A DNA stretch of 53,666 nucleotides from Candidatus Methylacidiphilales bacterium (GCA_028713655.1 JAQTNW010000022.1:1-53666); one strand, 5' to 3'; positions 14,489 to 23,500 are shown, numbered from the stretch's first letter. Notes: generated by a model from the letters alone, not told the origin. Numbers and translations: made by a program.

Positions 14489-16282
14489 ATGAAAAAAATG
14501 ACCCCCTTGGAGGAGCTGCGCCACTCGGCTTCGCACATTCTCGCCACTGCCGTTTTGAGGCTTTTTCCCGACACACAACTGGACATCGGCCCGCCGACCG
14601 ACACGGGATTTTATTACGACTTTGACACGGAGCATCCCTTCACCCGCGAGGACCTGGACAAGCTGGAACGCGAGATGGAAAAGATTGCGTCTGAAAAGCA
14701 GGCTTTCGAGCGCAGCGAATGCAGCCGGGCGGAAGCCGAGGCGCTGATCAAAAAGATCGGCCAGGACCGTTACAAACTGGGGCGGTTGAAGGACATTCCG
14801 GAAGGGGAGGCCATCAGCTTTTACCGCAACGGCGAATTTGTGGACCTTTGCGCGGGCACGCATTTATCGAGCACTGCGGAACTCAAGGCTTTCAAGCTGT
14901 TGAGCGTGGCGGGCGCCTATCATCGCGGTGATGAGAAAAACAAGCAGCTCCAGCGCATTTACGGGACCGCATTCCCCAGCGCCGAGGAATTGAAGCTTCA
15001 CCTGGAACAGTTGGAGTTGGCCAAACAACGCGACCACCGCAAGCTCGGCAAGGAACTGCAACTTTTTACCTTTGAAGCGGAAGAGGTCGGCCCGGGACTG
15101 CCGCTCTGGCTGCCCAACGGAACCGTTCTTATCGAAGAGTTGGAAAAGCTGGCCAAGGAGACCGAATTTGCGGCGGGTTACCAGCGCGTCCGCACGCCAC
15201 ACATCGCGCGCGACAGCCTGTATCACCGGAGCGGCCACCTGCCGTATTATGCCGAGTCGATGTTCCCGCCGATGGAATTTGAGGAGGAGGCGGGCGGCGA
15301 AAAAGTCCGCTACTATCTCAAGGCGATGAATTGCCCCCATCACCACAAACTGTTTGGGGCCGTGCCGCGCAGCTACCGCGACCTGCCGTTGCGCTTCGCC
15401 GAGTACGGCACCTGTTACCGTTACGAGCAGTCGGGCGAATTGTTCGGGCTGATGCGCGTGCGTTCGATGCAGATGAACGATGCGCATATTTACTGCAGCG
15501 AGGAGCAGTTTGCCGCGGAGTTCAAGGCGGTGAACGAGATGTATTTGAAATACTTCAAAATCTTCGGCTTCGAAAAATACCGGATGCGTTATTCCACCCA
15601 TGACCCCGCGCAACTGGGCAAAAAATTCGTGGACCAGGCGGAGTTATGGAAAAAGACGGAAACGATGGTGCGTGAGGTGCTGGTGGCTTCGGGCATCGAC
15701 TTTGTTGAAGTGGCCAATGAAGCGGCGTTTTACGGTCCCAAAATTGACGTGCAGGTCTGGAGCGCCATCGGGCGGGAATTTACCATCGCCACCAACCAGG
15801 TGGATTTTGCCGTGCCCGCCCGTTTTGGACTGGAATATACAACCGCGCAAAACAGCAAGGCGACGCCGCTTTGCATTCATCGCGCGCCCCTGGGTACGCA
15901 CGAACGGTTCATCGGATTTTTGATCGAACATTTTGGCGGGGCGTTTCCGGTCTGGCTTTCGCCGGAGCAGGTTCGTTTGATTCCGATCACCGACAACCAA
16001 CTTGCCTACGCACATGGCTTGCGAGCGAAACTGCATGACTTGGGAATTCGCTGTGCTGTGGACGATCATCCGGACAAAATGGGCGCCAAGATACGCCGGG
16101 CCCAGGTTGAAAAGGTGCCGTACATGCTGGTGATTGGCGCCAGGGAAATGGATGCCGGGAAAGTTGCGGTCCGCTCGCGCGGAAAGGGTGACGAGGGATC
16201 TGTTTCCTTCGAGGAATTCCTGGCGCGGATCCAGCGTGAAATCCAGGGCCGCGAACTCGCGCCGGTTGCGACGACTCCATAA
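14489..16282 (+). CDS. thrS: threonyl-tRNA synthetase lacking the TGS domain
   Basis: This class II synthetase charges tRNA-Thr. The 597-residue protein starts directly at the editing domain: HSASHILATAV (residues 12-22) and CAGTHLSSTAEL (near 123) hold its HxxxH and Cys/His pockets. The catalytic core has AMNCPHHHKLFG (zinc Cys, near 283), FAEYGTCYRYEQSGELFGLMRVRSM (motif 2) and HRAPLGTHERFIGFLIE (motif 3). The anticodon-binding domain fills the last 100 residues. Most bacterial ThrRS are about 640 residues with an N-terminal TGS domain; that domain is absent here, and the preceding 270 bp encode nothing like it. Confidence 0.95.
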   Translation: MKKMTPLEELRHSASHILATAVLRLFPDTQLDIGPPTDTGFYYDFDTEHPFTREDLDKLEREMEKIASEKQAFERSECSRAEAEALIKKIGQDRYKLGRLKDIPEGEAISFYRNGEFVDLCAGTHLSSTAELKAFKLLSVAGAYHRGDEKNKQLQRIYGTAFPSAEELKLHLEQLELAKQRDHRKLGKELQLFTFEAEEVGPGLPLWLPNGTVLIEELEKLAKETEFAAGYQRVRTPHIARDSLYHRSGHLPYYAESMFPPMEFEEEAGGEKVRYYLKAMNCPHHHKLFGAVPRSYRDLPLRFAEYGTCYRYEQSGELFGLMRVRSMQMNDAHIYCSEEQFAAEFKAVNEMYLKYFKIFGFEKYRMRYSTHDPAQLGKKFVDQAELWKKTETMVREVLVASGIDFVEVANEAAFYGPKIDVQVWSAIGREFTIATNQVDFAVPARFGLEYTTAQNSKATPLCIHRAPLGTHERFIGFLIEHFGGAFPVWLSPEQVRLIPITDNQLAYAHGLRAKLHDLGIRCAVDDHPDKMGAKIRRAQVEKVPYMLVIGAREMDAGKVAVRSRGKGDEGSVSFEEFLARIQREIQGRELAPVATTP

Positions 16283-16526
16283 GGTTGAACCACGAAAAGC
16301 ACGAAAGACACGAAATGAAGTCTATCTGCAGATTCAGGGGATGGACGCGGATTTTGGGAGCAAAGGATTGGCCGCGAAAAGGCGCAAAATACGCAAAAAG
16401 TGACAAGAATGTTTAATCGCAAGTAACGCAAATAACCATGTATAACGCAGATGGGTGTAGATGTTCGGATTTATGAGGAAGCATAAAAAATTTGAACCTC
16501 TGCGCTCTCGGCGGTGAAAACTGTCT
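16283..16526. repeat. intergenic array of quasi-9-nt words, copy C
   Basis: The convergent gap after thrS contains AACCACGAAAAGCACGAAAG followed by ACACGAA (16288-16314), three near-perfect 9-nt units. Further on are GCCGCGAAAAGGCGCAAAAT and ACGCAAAAAGTG (16370-16401), and near 16500-16518 an opposite-strand word, CTCTGCGCTCTCGGCGGTG. No ORF or terminator with a T-tract is apparent. Confidence 0.65.
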
Positions 16527-17003
16527 TTAAAGCTTTTTGAGGACTTCCTGGATCGCGGTAAAATTGGGCAGGTCTTTGGGGGTCGGGGTCTGCTCGCTGT
16601 ATTTGATGAGGCCCTGTTTATCGACCACAAAAGCCGCGCGGGCGCTGACTGAGCCCAGACCGATGAGGTCCGGCAGCAACACGCCGTAGGCTTCGGCGGT
16701 CTTTTTGTTCAGGTCGCTCAGGATCGGGATCGTGATGTGCTCTTTCTGCGCCCAGGCTTCCTGCGCGAACGGGCTGTCCACGCTGATGGCATAGACTTCC
16801 GCATTCAGGCTGCTGTAAGCGCTGATGCCCTGGGTGATGTCGCACATTTCCTGGGTGCAAACGCCGGTGAAGGCGAGCGGGAAAAAGAGAATGACGGTGT
16901 TCTTCTTCGAAAAATTGTCGCTTAATTTAACGTCCACAATCCCATCGCTGGTCTTGCGTTTCAGGGTGAAGTCAGGGGCTTTGGAACCGGCTGCAATGGC
17001 CAT
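16527..17003 (-). CDS. peroxiredoxin (AhpC/TSA family)
   Basis: This thiol peroxidase of 158 residues has the peroxidatic site PLAFTGVCTQEMC near residue 45 (PxxxTxxC), with a second Cys four residues later. FVVDKQGLIKYSEQ is the usual strand near residue 128. I chose ATG 17003, which is preceded by TAGGAG and gives MAIAAGSKAPDFTLKRK; the longer frame from 17069 adds 22 atypical residues. The short C-terminus without an extra resolving Cys suggests an AhpE-like or 1-Cys-type member. It is monocistronic on the minus strand, between a repeat array and pnp. Confidence 0.88.
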   Translation of the reverse strand: MAIAAGSKAPDFTLKRKTSDGIVDVKLSDNFSKKNTVILFFPLAFTGVCTQEMCDITQGISAYSSLNAEVYAISVDSPFAQEAWAQKEHITIPILSDLNKKTAEAYGVLLPDLIGLGSVSARAAFVVDKQGLIKYSEQTPTPKDLPNFTAIQEVLKKL

Positions 17004-17119
17004 ATTTTCTCCTAGGTTGGTTGATATCCGTAAGGATTTAAAATGTTTCTCGAGACTCTGATTTGTCAACTCCCGGCCGGGCCGGAACTCCAGGAGTCCC
17101 GGCTACAGCCAGAAAATGT

Positions 17120-19282
17120 TTATTCCTTCGTAGCGGCAGCCTCTTCGCCCTGTGGGGCCTGGGGTTGCTCGCCCCGGTCGCGCATGGCGGCTTTGCGGGA
17201 AAGTTTCACACGACCCTTGTCATCGACGCCGATGCACTTGACCCAAAGTTCCTCGCCCATGCGGACGACGTCCTCGGTCCTGCGCACGCGGGTGTCTGAC
17301 AATTCGGAGATGTGCACCAAGCCGTCCTGGCCGGGGAATATCTGCACAAACGCGCCAAATTCCTTGATGCTGACAACCTTGCCGCGATAGAGCTTGTCCA
17401 CTTCGATCTCGCCGGTCATGCCGGAGATGATTTCCAGCGCGCGCGCCATGCCATCGCCGCTGTTGCAGTAAATCCGAACCGTGCCGTCGTCGTCGATATT
17501 GATCTCGGCGCCGGTCTCGGCGCTGATGCCCTTGATCGTCTTTCCGCCGGGCCCGATGAGCAGGCCGATCTTGTCGGGGTTGATCTTCAGGACTTCGATG
17601 CGCGGGGCGTATTCCGAAAGTTTTTCGCGGGGCTGTTGGATGACGCCCTGCATGAAATCCAGAATGCGCTGGCGGGCCGCAGCGGCCTGCAATACTGCGC
17701 GCTGGAGGGTTTCGAGCGGAACGCCGGCGAGTTTGAGGTCCAACTGGAAGCCGGTGATGCCGTCGCGGGTGCCGCAGAGTTTGAAATCCATGTCGCCGAA
17801 ATGATCTTCGCTGCCGAGAATGTCGGTGATCAACATGTGGCGTTTGAGCGCACCCGTGTTGTCGTCGAATTCGGTCACCAAGCCGACGGAAATGCCCGCC
17901 ACCGGTTTGGAGATCGGCACACCGGCATCCATGAGGGCGAGACAGCCGCCGCAGACGGAGGCCATCGAGGTCGAGCCGTTGGATTCCATCACTTCGGAGG
18001 AAATACGGATCGCGTAGGGGAACTTGGTTTCCGGCGGGACAACAGCGAGCAGGGAACGCTCGGCGAGCGCGCCGTGGCCGATTTCGCGGCGGTTCAAGCC
18101 GCCGGTGCGGCCGGTTTCGCCCACGCTGAAGGGCGGGAAGTTGTAATGCAGGATGAAGCGCTTGGTGTCCTCGCCGCCGGTGTAGGCGTCGAGAGTCTGG
18201 GCTTCATCGACCGGGGCCAGTGTGGCGTAGCACAGGGCCTGGGTTTCGCCGCGGGCGAAGAGGGACGAGCCGTGCGAGCGCGGGATGAGGCCCACTTCGC
18301 CGGTGAGGGGGCGGATTTCATCCGCGCCGCGTCCGTCGCAGCGCTGTTTTTTGTCGAGAATGCTGAGGCGGAAGGCTTTCTTTTGGAGGTAATCAAAAGC
18401 CTGGCTGATTTCAAAGCCGGTGGCTTCGGGAAATTTTTCAACGATCTTGGCGCGGACTTCATCCTTCAGGAGGCCGACGGCCTTTTGGCGGTCCACTTTG
18501 CCGGGGGTGTAAATCGCGGCCTCGATCCGGTCACCGGCGACTTGATAGGCAATTTCCAGCAACTCCTGCTTGGCCAGCATCAATGGGGCCTGGCGCTTGG
18601 TTTTGTTGACGCGGGCAGCCAGATCTTTTTGGGCGGCGACCAGGAGCTTGACCTGGGCTTGGGCGAACTCGAGGGCTTTGTTGAATTCGTCCTCGGTCAA
18701 TTCCAGCGCGCTGCCTTCGATCATGATCGGCTCGGTCTCCGTGCCGGCATAAACGAGGTCGAGGTCTGAAACTTCGATTTGCGCATGGGTGGGATTGGCG
18801 ACCCACTGGCCGTCCACGCGGGCGACACGGACTGCGCCGACGGGACCGGCGAAGGGGATGTCGGAGACCATCAGGGCGGCTGACGCGCCGTTGATCGTCA
18901 GGATGTCGGGTTCATGCACGCCATCGGCGGAAAGCAGGGTGGCGATGATCTGGGTGTCGTAGAAATAACCTTTCGGGAACAGCGGGCGCAGCGGGCGGTC
19001 CGTCATGCGCGCGGTGAGGATTTCCTTTTCGCTGGGTCGGCCTTCGCGTTTGAAGTAACCGCCGGGGAAGCGTCCGACCGAGGCGGCTTTTTCACGGTAA
19101 TCGACCGTCAGGGGGAAGAAATCCTGCCCTTCCTTGACCGTCGTGGCCGAAACAGCGGTGACGAGCATGATGGTTTCACCGATGCGGACCGTGACGGCGC
19201 CGTCGGCGAGTTTTGCGAGTTTGCCGGTTTCGAAGACGACGTTCTGGTTTCCGACGAGGGCCGGGACTGTGTGAATGGACAT
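17120..19282 (-). CDS. pnp: polyribonucleotide nucleotidyltransferase (PNPase)
   Basis: This phosphorolytic 3'-5' exoribonuclease is 720 residues long. It has two RNase PH cores (PLTVDYREKAASVGRFPGGY near 60; GRGADEIRPLTGEVGLIPR and RGETQALCYATL near 330-370; DILGSEDHFGDMDFK near 485), a KH domain with IGLLIGPGGKTIKGI near 565, and an S1 domain (YRGKVVSIKEFGAFVQIFPGQDGLVHISEL) near 625-660. ATG 19282 has a strong AAAGGAG eleven bases upstream. It follows rpsO, as in many bacteria, and the 146-bp leader between them contains two clear hairpins that suggest control by RNase III or by PNPase itself. Confidence 0.97.
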   Translation of the reverse strand: MSIHTVPALVGNQNVVFETGKLAKLADGAVTVRIGETIMLVTAVSATTVKEGQDFFPLTVDYREKAASVGRFPGGYFKREGRPSEKEILTARMTDRPLRPLFPKGYFYDTQIIATLLSADGVHEPDILTINGASAALMVSDIPFAGPVGAVRVARVDGQWVANPTHAQIEVSDLDLVYAGTETEPIMIEGSALELTEDEFNKALEFAQAQVKLLVAAQKDLAARVNKTKRQAPLMLAKQELLEIAYQVAGDRIEAAIYTPGKVDRQKAVGLLKDEVRAKIVEKFPEATGFEISQAFDYLQKKAFRLSILDKKQRCDGRGADEIRPLTGEVGLIPRSHGSSLFARGETQALCYATLAPVDEAQTLDAYTGGEDTKRFILHYNFPPFSVGETGRTGGLNRREIGHGALAERSLLAVVPPETKFPYAIRISSEVMESNGSTSMASVCGGCLALMDAGVPISKPVAGISVGLVTEFDDNTGALKRHMLITDILGSEDHFGDMDFKLCGTRDGITGFQLDLKLAGVPLETLQRAVLQAAAARQRILDFMQGVIQQPREKLSEYAPRIEVLKINPDKIGLLIGPGGKTIKGISAETGAEINIDDDGTVRIYCNSGDGMARALEIISGMTGEIEVDKLYRGKVVSIKEFGAFVQIFPGQDGLVHISELSDTRVRRTEDVVRMGEELWVKCIGVDDKGRVKLSRKAAMRDRGEQPQAPQGEEAAATKE

Positions 19283-19299
19283 GATAGGTACTCCTTTAA

Positions 19300-19317
19300 T
19301 TCAATCCTGAGATTGAA
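19300..19317 (-). promoter_or_regulatory. small hairpin just upstream of the pnp ribosome site
   Basis: In the pnp transcript TTCAATC and GATTGAA pair (7 bp) around a 4-base loop, ending a few bases before the AAAGGAG ribosome site. It could gate translation. The pairing is seen directly; the role is inferred. Confidence 0.4.
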
Positions 19318-19350
19318 GGGTGGCGGCGTGCCGGGAGATTCCGAAAGGAC

Positions 19351-19395
19351 AGAGTACAAAACAAATTTCCGCGTGAGACCTTTGTTTTGTTCTCT
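19351..19395 (-). promoter_or_regulatory. long stem-loop in the pnp leader, possible RNase III target
   Basis: The arms AGAGTACAAAACAAA (19351-19365) and TTTGTTTTGTTCTCT (19381-19395) form a 15-bp stem with a single mismatch around a 15-base loop, within the rpsO-pnp gap. There is no T-tract after it on the minus strand, so it does not look like a plain terminator. In E. coli a comparable leader stem is cut by RNase III and lets PNPase repress itself. Confidence 0.55.
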
Positions 19396-19428
19396 GGTGC
19401 CTTCGGGTGTTCCGGCCTGCCTTGTTTA

Positions 19429-19692
19429 TTATTTTCTGATTTTCAATTTCTTGATCAGGGAATCATACCGGCCTTTGTCGGTCCGGTTGAGGTAATCAAG
19501 AAGGCGTCTGCGTTTGCTGACCATGAGGATGAGGCCGCGGCGCGAGCTGTGGTCCTTCGTCGCTATCTTCAGGTGTTCCGTCAGGTAGTTGATCCGTTGG
19601 GTCAAAAGTGCGATTTGAACGTCTGCGGAGCCGGTATCCTTGTCGTGCAGACGATTTTCCGTAATAGTGGGTGTTTTCTCGATCAATGCCAT
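19429..19692 (-). CDS. rpsO: 30S ribosomal protein S15
   Basis: The 87-residue protein binds the central domain of 16S rRNA early in 30S assembly. [22 protein letters not shown] (shortened: DTGSADVQ and [14 protein letters not shown]) and [21 protein letters not shown] are diagnostic of S15. I chose ATG 19692 ([15 protein letters not shown]), which gives the family's standard length; the frame is open further upstream but there overlaps the end of the GT87 gene. It is followed by pnp, the usual arrangement. Confidence 0.96.
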   Translation of the reverse strand: MALIEKTPTITENRLHDKDTGSADVQIALLTQRINYLTEHLKIATKDHSSRRGLILMVSKRRRLLDYLNRTDKGRYDSLIKKLKIRK

Positions 19693-19730
19693 AAATGAGT
19701 TGAAGAATCTGCCGTTGCTGCGGCGGATCG

Positions 19731-21020
19731 TCAATCCTTTTTTCGAAAGGCGGATTTCTGGCTTTGTGTGGGCCAGTTCACGGTCAAGTATAGGGAACCG
19801 AATAGCCAGAGGGCCAGCAGGGGGGCGGAGAGGGAAAATTGCATGCGCAGACCCAGAAGTGCGACCACGCCGACGCACCAATACAGGCTCAGGAGGAGTA
19901 TCTCTGACCAACGCCACTGAAAACGAACCAGCAATGTCATCCACCAGGGCAGGCCGAGAAGCAGTTCATAGTGTCCGACATAAGGTGATGCCAAAATCCA
20001 CGCCACAGCGGCGATATAAAGAGCGTATGCGGGCTTCCATTCGATTTTCTTTTCTCCGACGCGCAGCCACAATGGGGAGAGGGTAACGGTGGCGAGGCTG
20101 AAAAGCAGGGGCAAAGCCTCCGCCCAATTTTTGACAGGAATGATGCCGGGCAGAAAACCGCGCCACGACTGGTTGAGGCCGGGTTTTTGGAACTGCCGCC
20201 CGGCGGCCATGTCTTGCAGGCTTTCGAACCAGAGTCGGTTCGCTTCCCAGCCCGTTGCGAGGATGCCGACGCCGAATATCCAGAAAATGCCGCCCAGGGC
20301 CAGTGCCATGCAGAAACGCCAGTTGCCGGTGAGCAGCATGAAAAAGCCGATGTAGGGCATGAGTTGAGGTTTGTAAAAAGTCAGGCTCATGACAAATCCG
20401 GCGGCCCAGTCGCGCCGGAGGTTCAGCAAATGTCCGGCGGCAAGCAGGATGGCCAGCGTGATGACCGTATTTTGGCCGGGGATGAGCGTGTAATAAAAAC
20501 TGTGAAACCCGGCAAACCAGAGGAGGGGAAGGACGGCTAAATAACCCGGATGCGGATCAGAGCGGTATAACAGCCAGCCGCAGAAGGCGTAGAGCGCAAA
20601 GCTGGAATAAAACCAGAAAGAGACCCAGGTGCCGTAGGAATAACCGGTGAACCAGGATGCAATTTTTGCGATCAACGGGCTGTACACATAATTAAACCGC
20701 TCCATTTTGGTTTTGCCCTGCTTGGGATCGACGCTTTTGTTCCAGTCATTCATCCAGTCGCCGAGCTTGTAATCGCGATAGAGCGGTTGGACCCAGCCTT
20801 TTTTCCAGAAAATCCCGCCGGCGTAGTGCTGGCTCAGGTCGCCGGCTTTCAGTCCGCCCCATTTCCAGGTGGGGCCGTGTCCGAGCCAGTAGTTCGCGCC
20901 CACGATTCCGAAAAACAAGACAAAGGCCAGCAAGGCCCAGAATCGCGCGAGCAGGGAAAGCGGGCGTCGCCACTGCAGCGTGACTGTGCCGGTAGCGGTG
21001 GGGGTGGATTCCTGCGGCAT
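19731..21020 (-). CDS. GT87-type (DUF2029) polytopic glycosyltransferase
   Basis: This integral membrane protein of 429 residues has about ten hydrophobic spans and the DUF2029/GT87 layout. A loop after the first span reads [22 protein letters not shown] near residue 60, where an Asp is the likely catalytic base in this GT-C fold, followed by [11 protein letters not shown] and [12 protein letters not shown]. Characterised relatives use polyprenyl-phosphate mannose to build surface glycans. The substrate here is unknown. It precedes rpsO by 38 bp on the same strand, so rpsO may share its transcript or have a promoter inside its 3' end. Confidence 0.8.
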   Translation of the reverse strand: MPQESTPTATGTVTLQWRRPLSLLARFWALLAFVLFFGIVGANYWLGHGPTWKWGGLKAGDLSQHYAGGIFWKKGWVQPLYRDYKLGDWMNDWNKSVDPKQGKTKMERFNYVYSPLIAKIASWFTGYSYGTWVSFWFYSSFALYAFCGWLLYRSDPHPGYLAVLPLLWFAGFHSFYYTLIPGQNTVITLAILLAAGHLLNLRRDWAAGFVMSLTFYKPQLMPYIGFFMLLTGNWRFCMALALGGIFWIFGVGILATGWEANRLWFESLQDMAAGRQFQKPGLNQSWRGFLPGIIPVKNWAEALPLLFSLATVTLSPLWLRVGEKKIEWKPAYALYIAAVAWILASPYVGHYELLLGLPWWMTLLVRFQWRWSEILLLSLYWCVGVVALLGLRMQFSLSAPLLALWLFGSLYLTVNWPTQSQKSAFRKKD

Positions 21021-21425
21021 TGATTGGATACAAGCGCGCAGTTGGAGTGCTGTCGAGCCGGAGTTGGCAGGTAGGAAGCATTACCGCAGTCGCTGAGAGC
21101 GCGGAGGAGCACATTTTAACGCGAAGTCACAATGCGCCTGCGGCGCACGCAAAGGGGCAAGGGAAAATGAGGAATGTGGAATGCAGGATTCAGAAACTCC
21201 CCCCTCAAACTCGATCTCTCACTCTAACTCTTGCTCATAATCATAATCATAATCTGACCATGTATTTCACACGAGGCGCGAACTTAAGATTCGAACTGAA
21301 CCACGGATAAACACGGACTGACACGGATAAGAAACCAGTTTTCGAGCCAAGATCGCCCGCCAGAGGAGGGATTTGTCCGGAGTGCGAACAAAGCTACACC
21401 AGCGAAGGCGAAAAGATCTTTTTAT
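21021..21425. repeat. intergenic repeat mosaic, copy D
   Basis: The 440-bp divergent gap between GT87 and gbsR has no gene until the promoter near 21426. It contains GAGGAATGTGGAATGC and AGGATTCAG words (21170-21195), an inverted copy of the GATTAAG element (CTCAAACTCGATCTCTCACT to CATAATCATAATCTGAC, 21204-21257), and AACCACGGATAAACACGGAC followed by TGACACGGATAAG (21299-21331). The last is again about 9-10 nt periodic. Confidence 0.65.
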
Positions 21426-21461
21426 TTGACATAACTGTATTTTCAGTATTTATTGAAAATA
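21426..21461 (+). promoter_or_regulatory. gbsR promoter with palindromic operator
   Basis: TTGACA at 21426-21431 is a good -35 element. Downstream, TATTTTCA (21438-21445) and TGAAAATA (21454-21461) form a perfect 8-bp inverted repeat with an 8-base spacer, ending in the A of the ATG. An AT-rich -10 (TATTTA or TTTATT) lies within the palindrome. No ribosome site precedes the ATG, so the message may be leaderless. A MarR/GbsR dimer would fit this 24-bp dyad as an autoregulatory operator. Confidence 0.6.
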
Positions 21462-22021
21462 TGGACACAAAGACCAAAACCCTTGATCCTTTGGCCGCTG
21501 CGCGGGACGAGTTTATTTCACAGTGGGGTGCAATGGGCGGCGCCTGGGGAATTAACCGTACCATGGCTCAGGTCCATGCGCTCTTAATGACCAGTGAGAA
21601 GGCCCTTACAACGGACGAGGTCATGGCCGAACTCAGGATCAGCCGTGGCAATGCCCATCAAAATCTCAGGGAACTCGTCGGGTGGGGCCTCGTTCGCAAT
21701 GTCATTCGCAAGGGCGAGCGCAAGGAATACTATGAATCGGAAAAGGATGTCTGGCGGATGTTCTGCACAATTGCCCGTGAACGCAAACGTCGCGAAATTG
21801 AGCCTGCGCTTCGTGCCTTGCGGGCCTGTGAGGCGCTGACCCGTTCATTGCGCGGGGAGAAGGCTGCTGCCTTTAATCGCCAGATCAAGTCGCTTTCGGA
21901 ATTTCTTGCGCAGATGGATGCTGTCATGGATCGGATGTCAAAGTCGGAGCAAAGCGCCATCATGCCGCTTTTGCTGAAAATGTTTGCCAAAACCTCGAAA
22001 CAACCCAGGGAACATTCATGA
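21461..22021 (+). CDS. GbsR/MarR-family transcriptional regulator
   Basis: The 186-residue protein has a winged helix over residues 25-100 (GINRTMAQVHALLMTSEKALTTDEVMAELRISRGNAHQNLREL, a recognition helix in SRGNAHQNLRELVGWGLV, and the wing VIRKGERKEYYESEKD). A long helical C-terminus follows for dimerisation. FISQWGAMGGAWGINR near the N-terminus is the typical GbsR-subfamily start. A palindrome overlapping its promoter and start codon suggests that it represses its own operon. The ATGA overlap with the next small ORF, and that ORF's overlap with the SRPBCC protein, make a three-gene unit. Confidence 0.85.
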   Translation: MDTKTKTLDPLAAARDEFISQWGAMGGAWGINRTMAQVHALLMTSEKALTTDEVMAELRISRGNAHQNLRELVGWGLVRNVIRKGERKEYYESEKDVWRMFCTIARERKRREIEPALRALRACEALTRSLRGEKAAAFNRQIKSLSEFLAQMDAVMDRMSKSEQSAIMPLLLKMFAKTSKQPREHS

Positions 22022-22148
22022 AAAGCCGCAGAGGAAATACCCGCCGCAAGGCATTCAATTTGTCGTCGGCCATTTCTTTTTGATGGCGTTGTTTATGGCG
22101 CTGGCAGCGACTTATTGGGGCGTATTAATCTGGAGCTTTGTGAAATGA
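22018..22148 (+). pseudogene. small membrane protein ORF interrupted by a one-base frameshift
   Basis: ATG 22018 overlaps the gbsR stop (ATGA) but stops after 21 codons. If the A4 run at 22021-22024 had one more A, the frame would read MKKPQRKYPPQGIQFVVGHF and continue through FFLMALFMALAATYWGVLIW to a TGA at 22146-22148. That TGA overlaps the ATG of the next gene, again as ATGA. The restored product is 43 residues with one membrane span. Coupling at both ends argues for a real gene with either a sequence error or a true frameshift. I do not recognise its family. Confidence 0.55.
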
Positions 22149-23500
22149 AGTCATTAGACCAATGGCCGTATTTCTGCTGGGGCTGCGTTTTGATCGCCGT
22201 TAAGTACAACCTTGACCGGGCCATAGCCTGGTTCGGATTCCATCATACATGGTACTTTTGGAACTATATCAAGCCGCATGGCTTTGCGAGGATCGATGCC
22301 ATCCCGCCAAATGAGCAAGCCTTCTATGTTGTGCTTTTGCTGACTGCGTTACCGTTTTTGATTCTCGGCATTGTTTTGACCCTGCGCCGACTCCGTTCGG
22401 CAGGTTTGCCGACGGGACTATGCCTGCTGTTTTTCGTGCCGCTCATCAATCTGCTCTTCTTTGCCACTCTCAGTCTTCTTCCGGCCAAACAAGCCGCGTC
22501 GCCTCAACCAGGCAAATCCACCTGGATTTCATGGCTCCCGATCAGTGCGGTCGGAAGTGCCCTGGCCAGCATGGCCATCGTGGGCTTGACCGGAGTGGGG
22601 CTCGCTTATTTCTCGATTAAAGCGCTGGGTACTTATGGCTGGGGTCTTTTCGTCGCACTCCCATTCGCCATGGGTTTGGTTTCAGTCTTGATCTACGCGG
22701 GACGCGAAAAACGGAGCTTCGCCAGTTGTATGTTGGTTGCGATTCTCCCGATCCTCTTTGCCGGGCTTTGCCTGTTTGTCATGGCAGTGGAAGGGATCAT
22801 CTGCCTTATCATGGCCACTCCCATCGGACTTGCGCTGGCATTTTTTGGTGGAATTGTGGGCTATTTCATTCTCCGCAGTCGAACGATGCCTCTCAATTCG
22901 ACATACATGATGCTGGTGCTTGCAGCCGCCATCGCCACGATGGGCATGGAGAAACAAGCCGATGAAGCCCCGCCGCTTCTTTCCGTCACGACTTCACTGG
23001 TGATCGACGCGCCGCCGGAAAAGGTCTGGCCCAATGTGATTTCGTTTTCACCCATTCCATCTGAACGCGACTGGATTCTGCATACCGGAGTGGCTTATCC
23101 CACTCAAGCGCGGATCGTGGGGCACGGTGTCGGAGCGGTGCGTCATTGCATTTTTACCACAGGCGAATTCATTGAACCCATCGAGGTCTGGGATGCGCCG
23201 CACCGGTTGCGCTTTTCCGTTGCAGATCAGCCGGAGCCGATGGTGGAACTTTCACCCTATCCACGCCTCGAGACGCCTCATTTGCACGGTTACCTTCAAT
23301 CCCACGAAGGCGAATTGCGGCTCACTGCCATGCCGGGAGGGAAGACCCTGCTCGAAGGGACGACTTGGTACACCGATCGGATCTGGCCGAACCACTATTG
23401 GCAGGTCTGGTCGGATCTCATGATCCATCACATCCATCTTCGCGTTCTCAATCACATCAAGAATCTCTCTGAGCAGAACAGTAGTGAGGCTTTGCATTGA
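22145..23500 (+). CDS. membrane protein with C-terminal SRPBCC domain
   Basis: In this 451-residue product the N-terminal half has about seven membrane spans (for example YVVLLLTALPFLILGIVL, GLCLLFFVPLINLLFFATL and LVAILPILFAGLCLFVMAV). Residues about 285-440 form a SRPBCC/polyketide-cyclase-like domain starting VTTSLVIDAPPEKVWPNV and ending WYTDRIWPNHYWQVWSD, a helix-grip fold that binds hydrophobic ligands. ATG 22145 is preferred over 22115 because it overlaps the stop of the upstream small ORF as ATGA. It is probably regulated by the GbsR-like protein of the same operon. The ligand is unknown. Confidence 0.75.
   Translation: MKSLDQWPYFCWGCVLIAVKYNLDRAIAWFGFHHTWYFWNYIKPHGFARIDAIPPNEQAFYVVLLLTALPFLILGIVLTLRRLRSAGLPTGLCLLFFVPLINLLFFATLSLLPAKQAASPQPGKSTWISWLPISAVGSALASMAIVGLTGVGLAYFSIKALGTYGWGLFVALPFAMGLVSVLIYAGREKRSFASCMLVAILPILFAGLCLFVMAVEGIICLIMATPIGLALAFFGGIVGYFILRSRTMPLNSTYMMLVLAAAIATMGMEKQADEAPPLLSVTTSLVIDAPPEKVWPNVISFSPIPSERDWILHTGVAYPTQARIVGHGVGAVRHCIFTTGEFIEPIEVWDAPHRLRFSVADQPEPMVELSPYPRLETPHLHGYLQSHEGELRLTAMPGGKTLLEGTTWYTDRIWPNHYWQVWSDLMIHHIHLRVLNHIKNLSEQNSSEALH

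Noticed and set aside
17312-18769. 485-codon plus-strand frame within pnp
   Set aside because: Composition is repetitive Ala/Gly/Asp/Val typical of a shadow frame, and the opposite strand is a clear PNPase.
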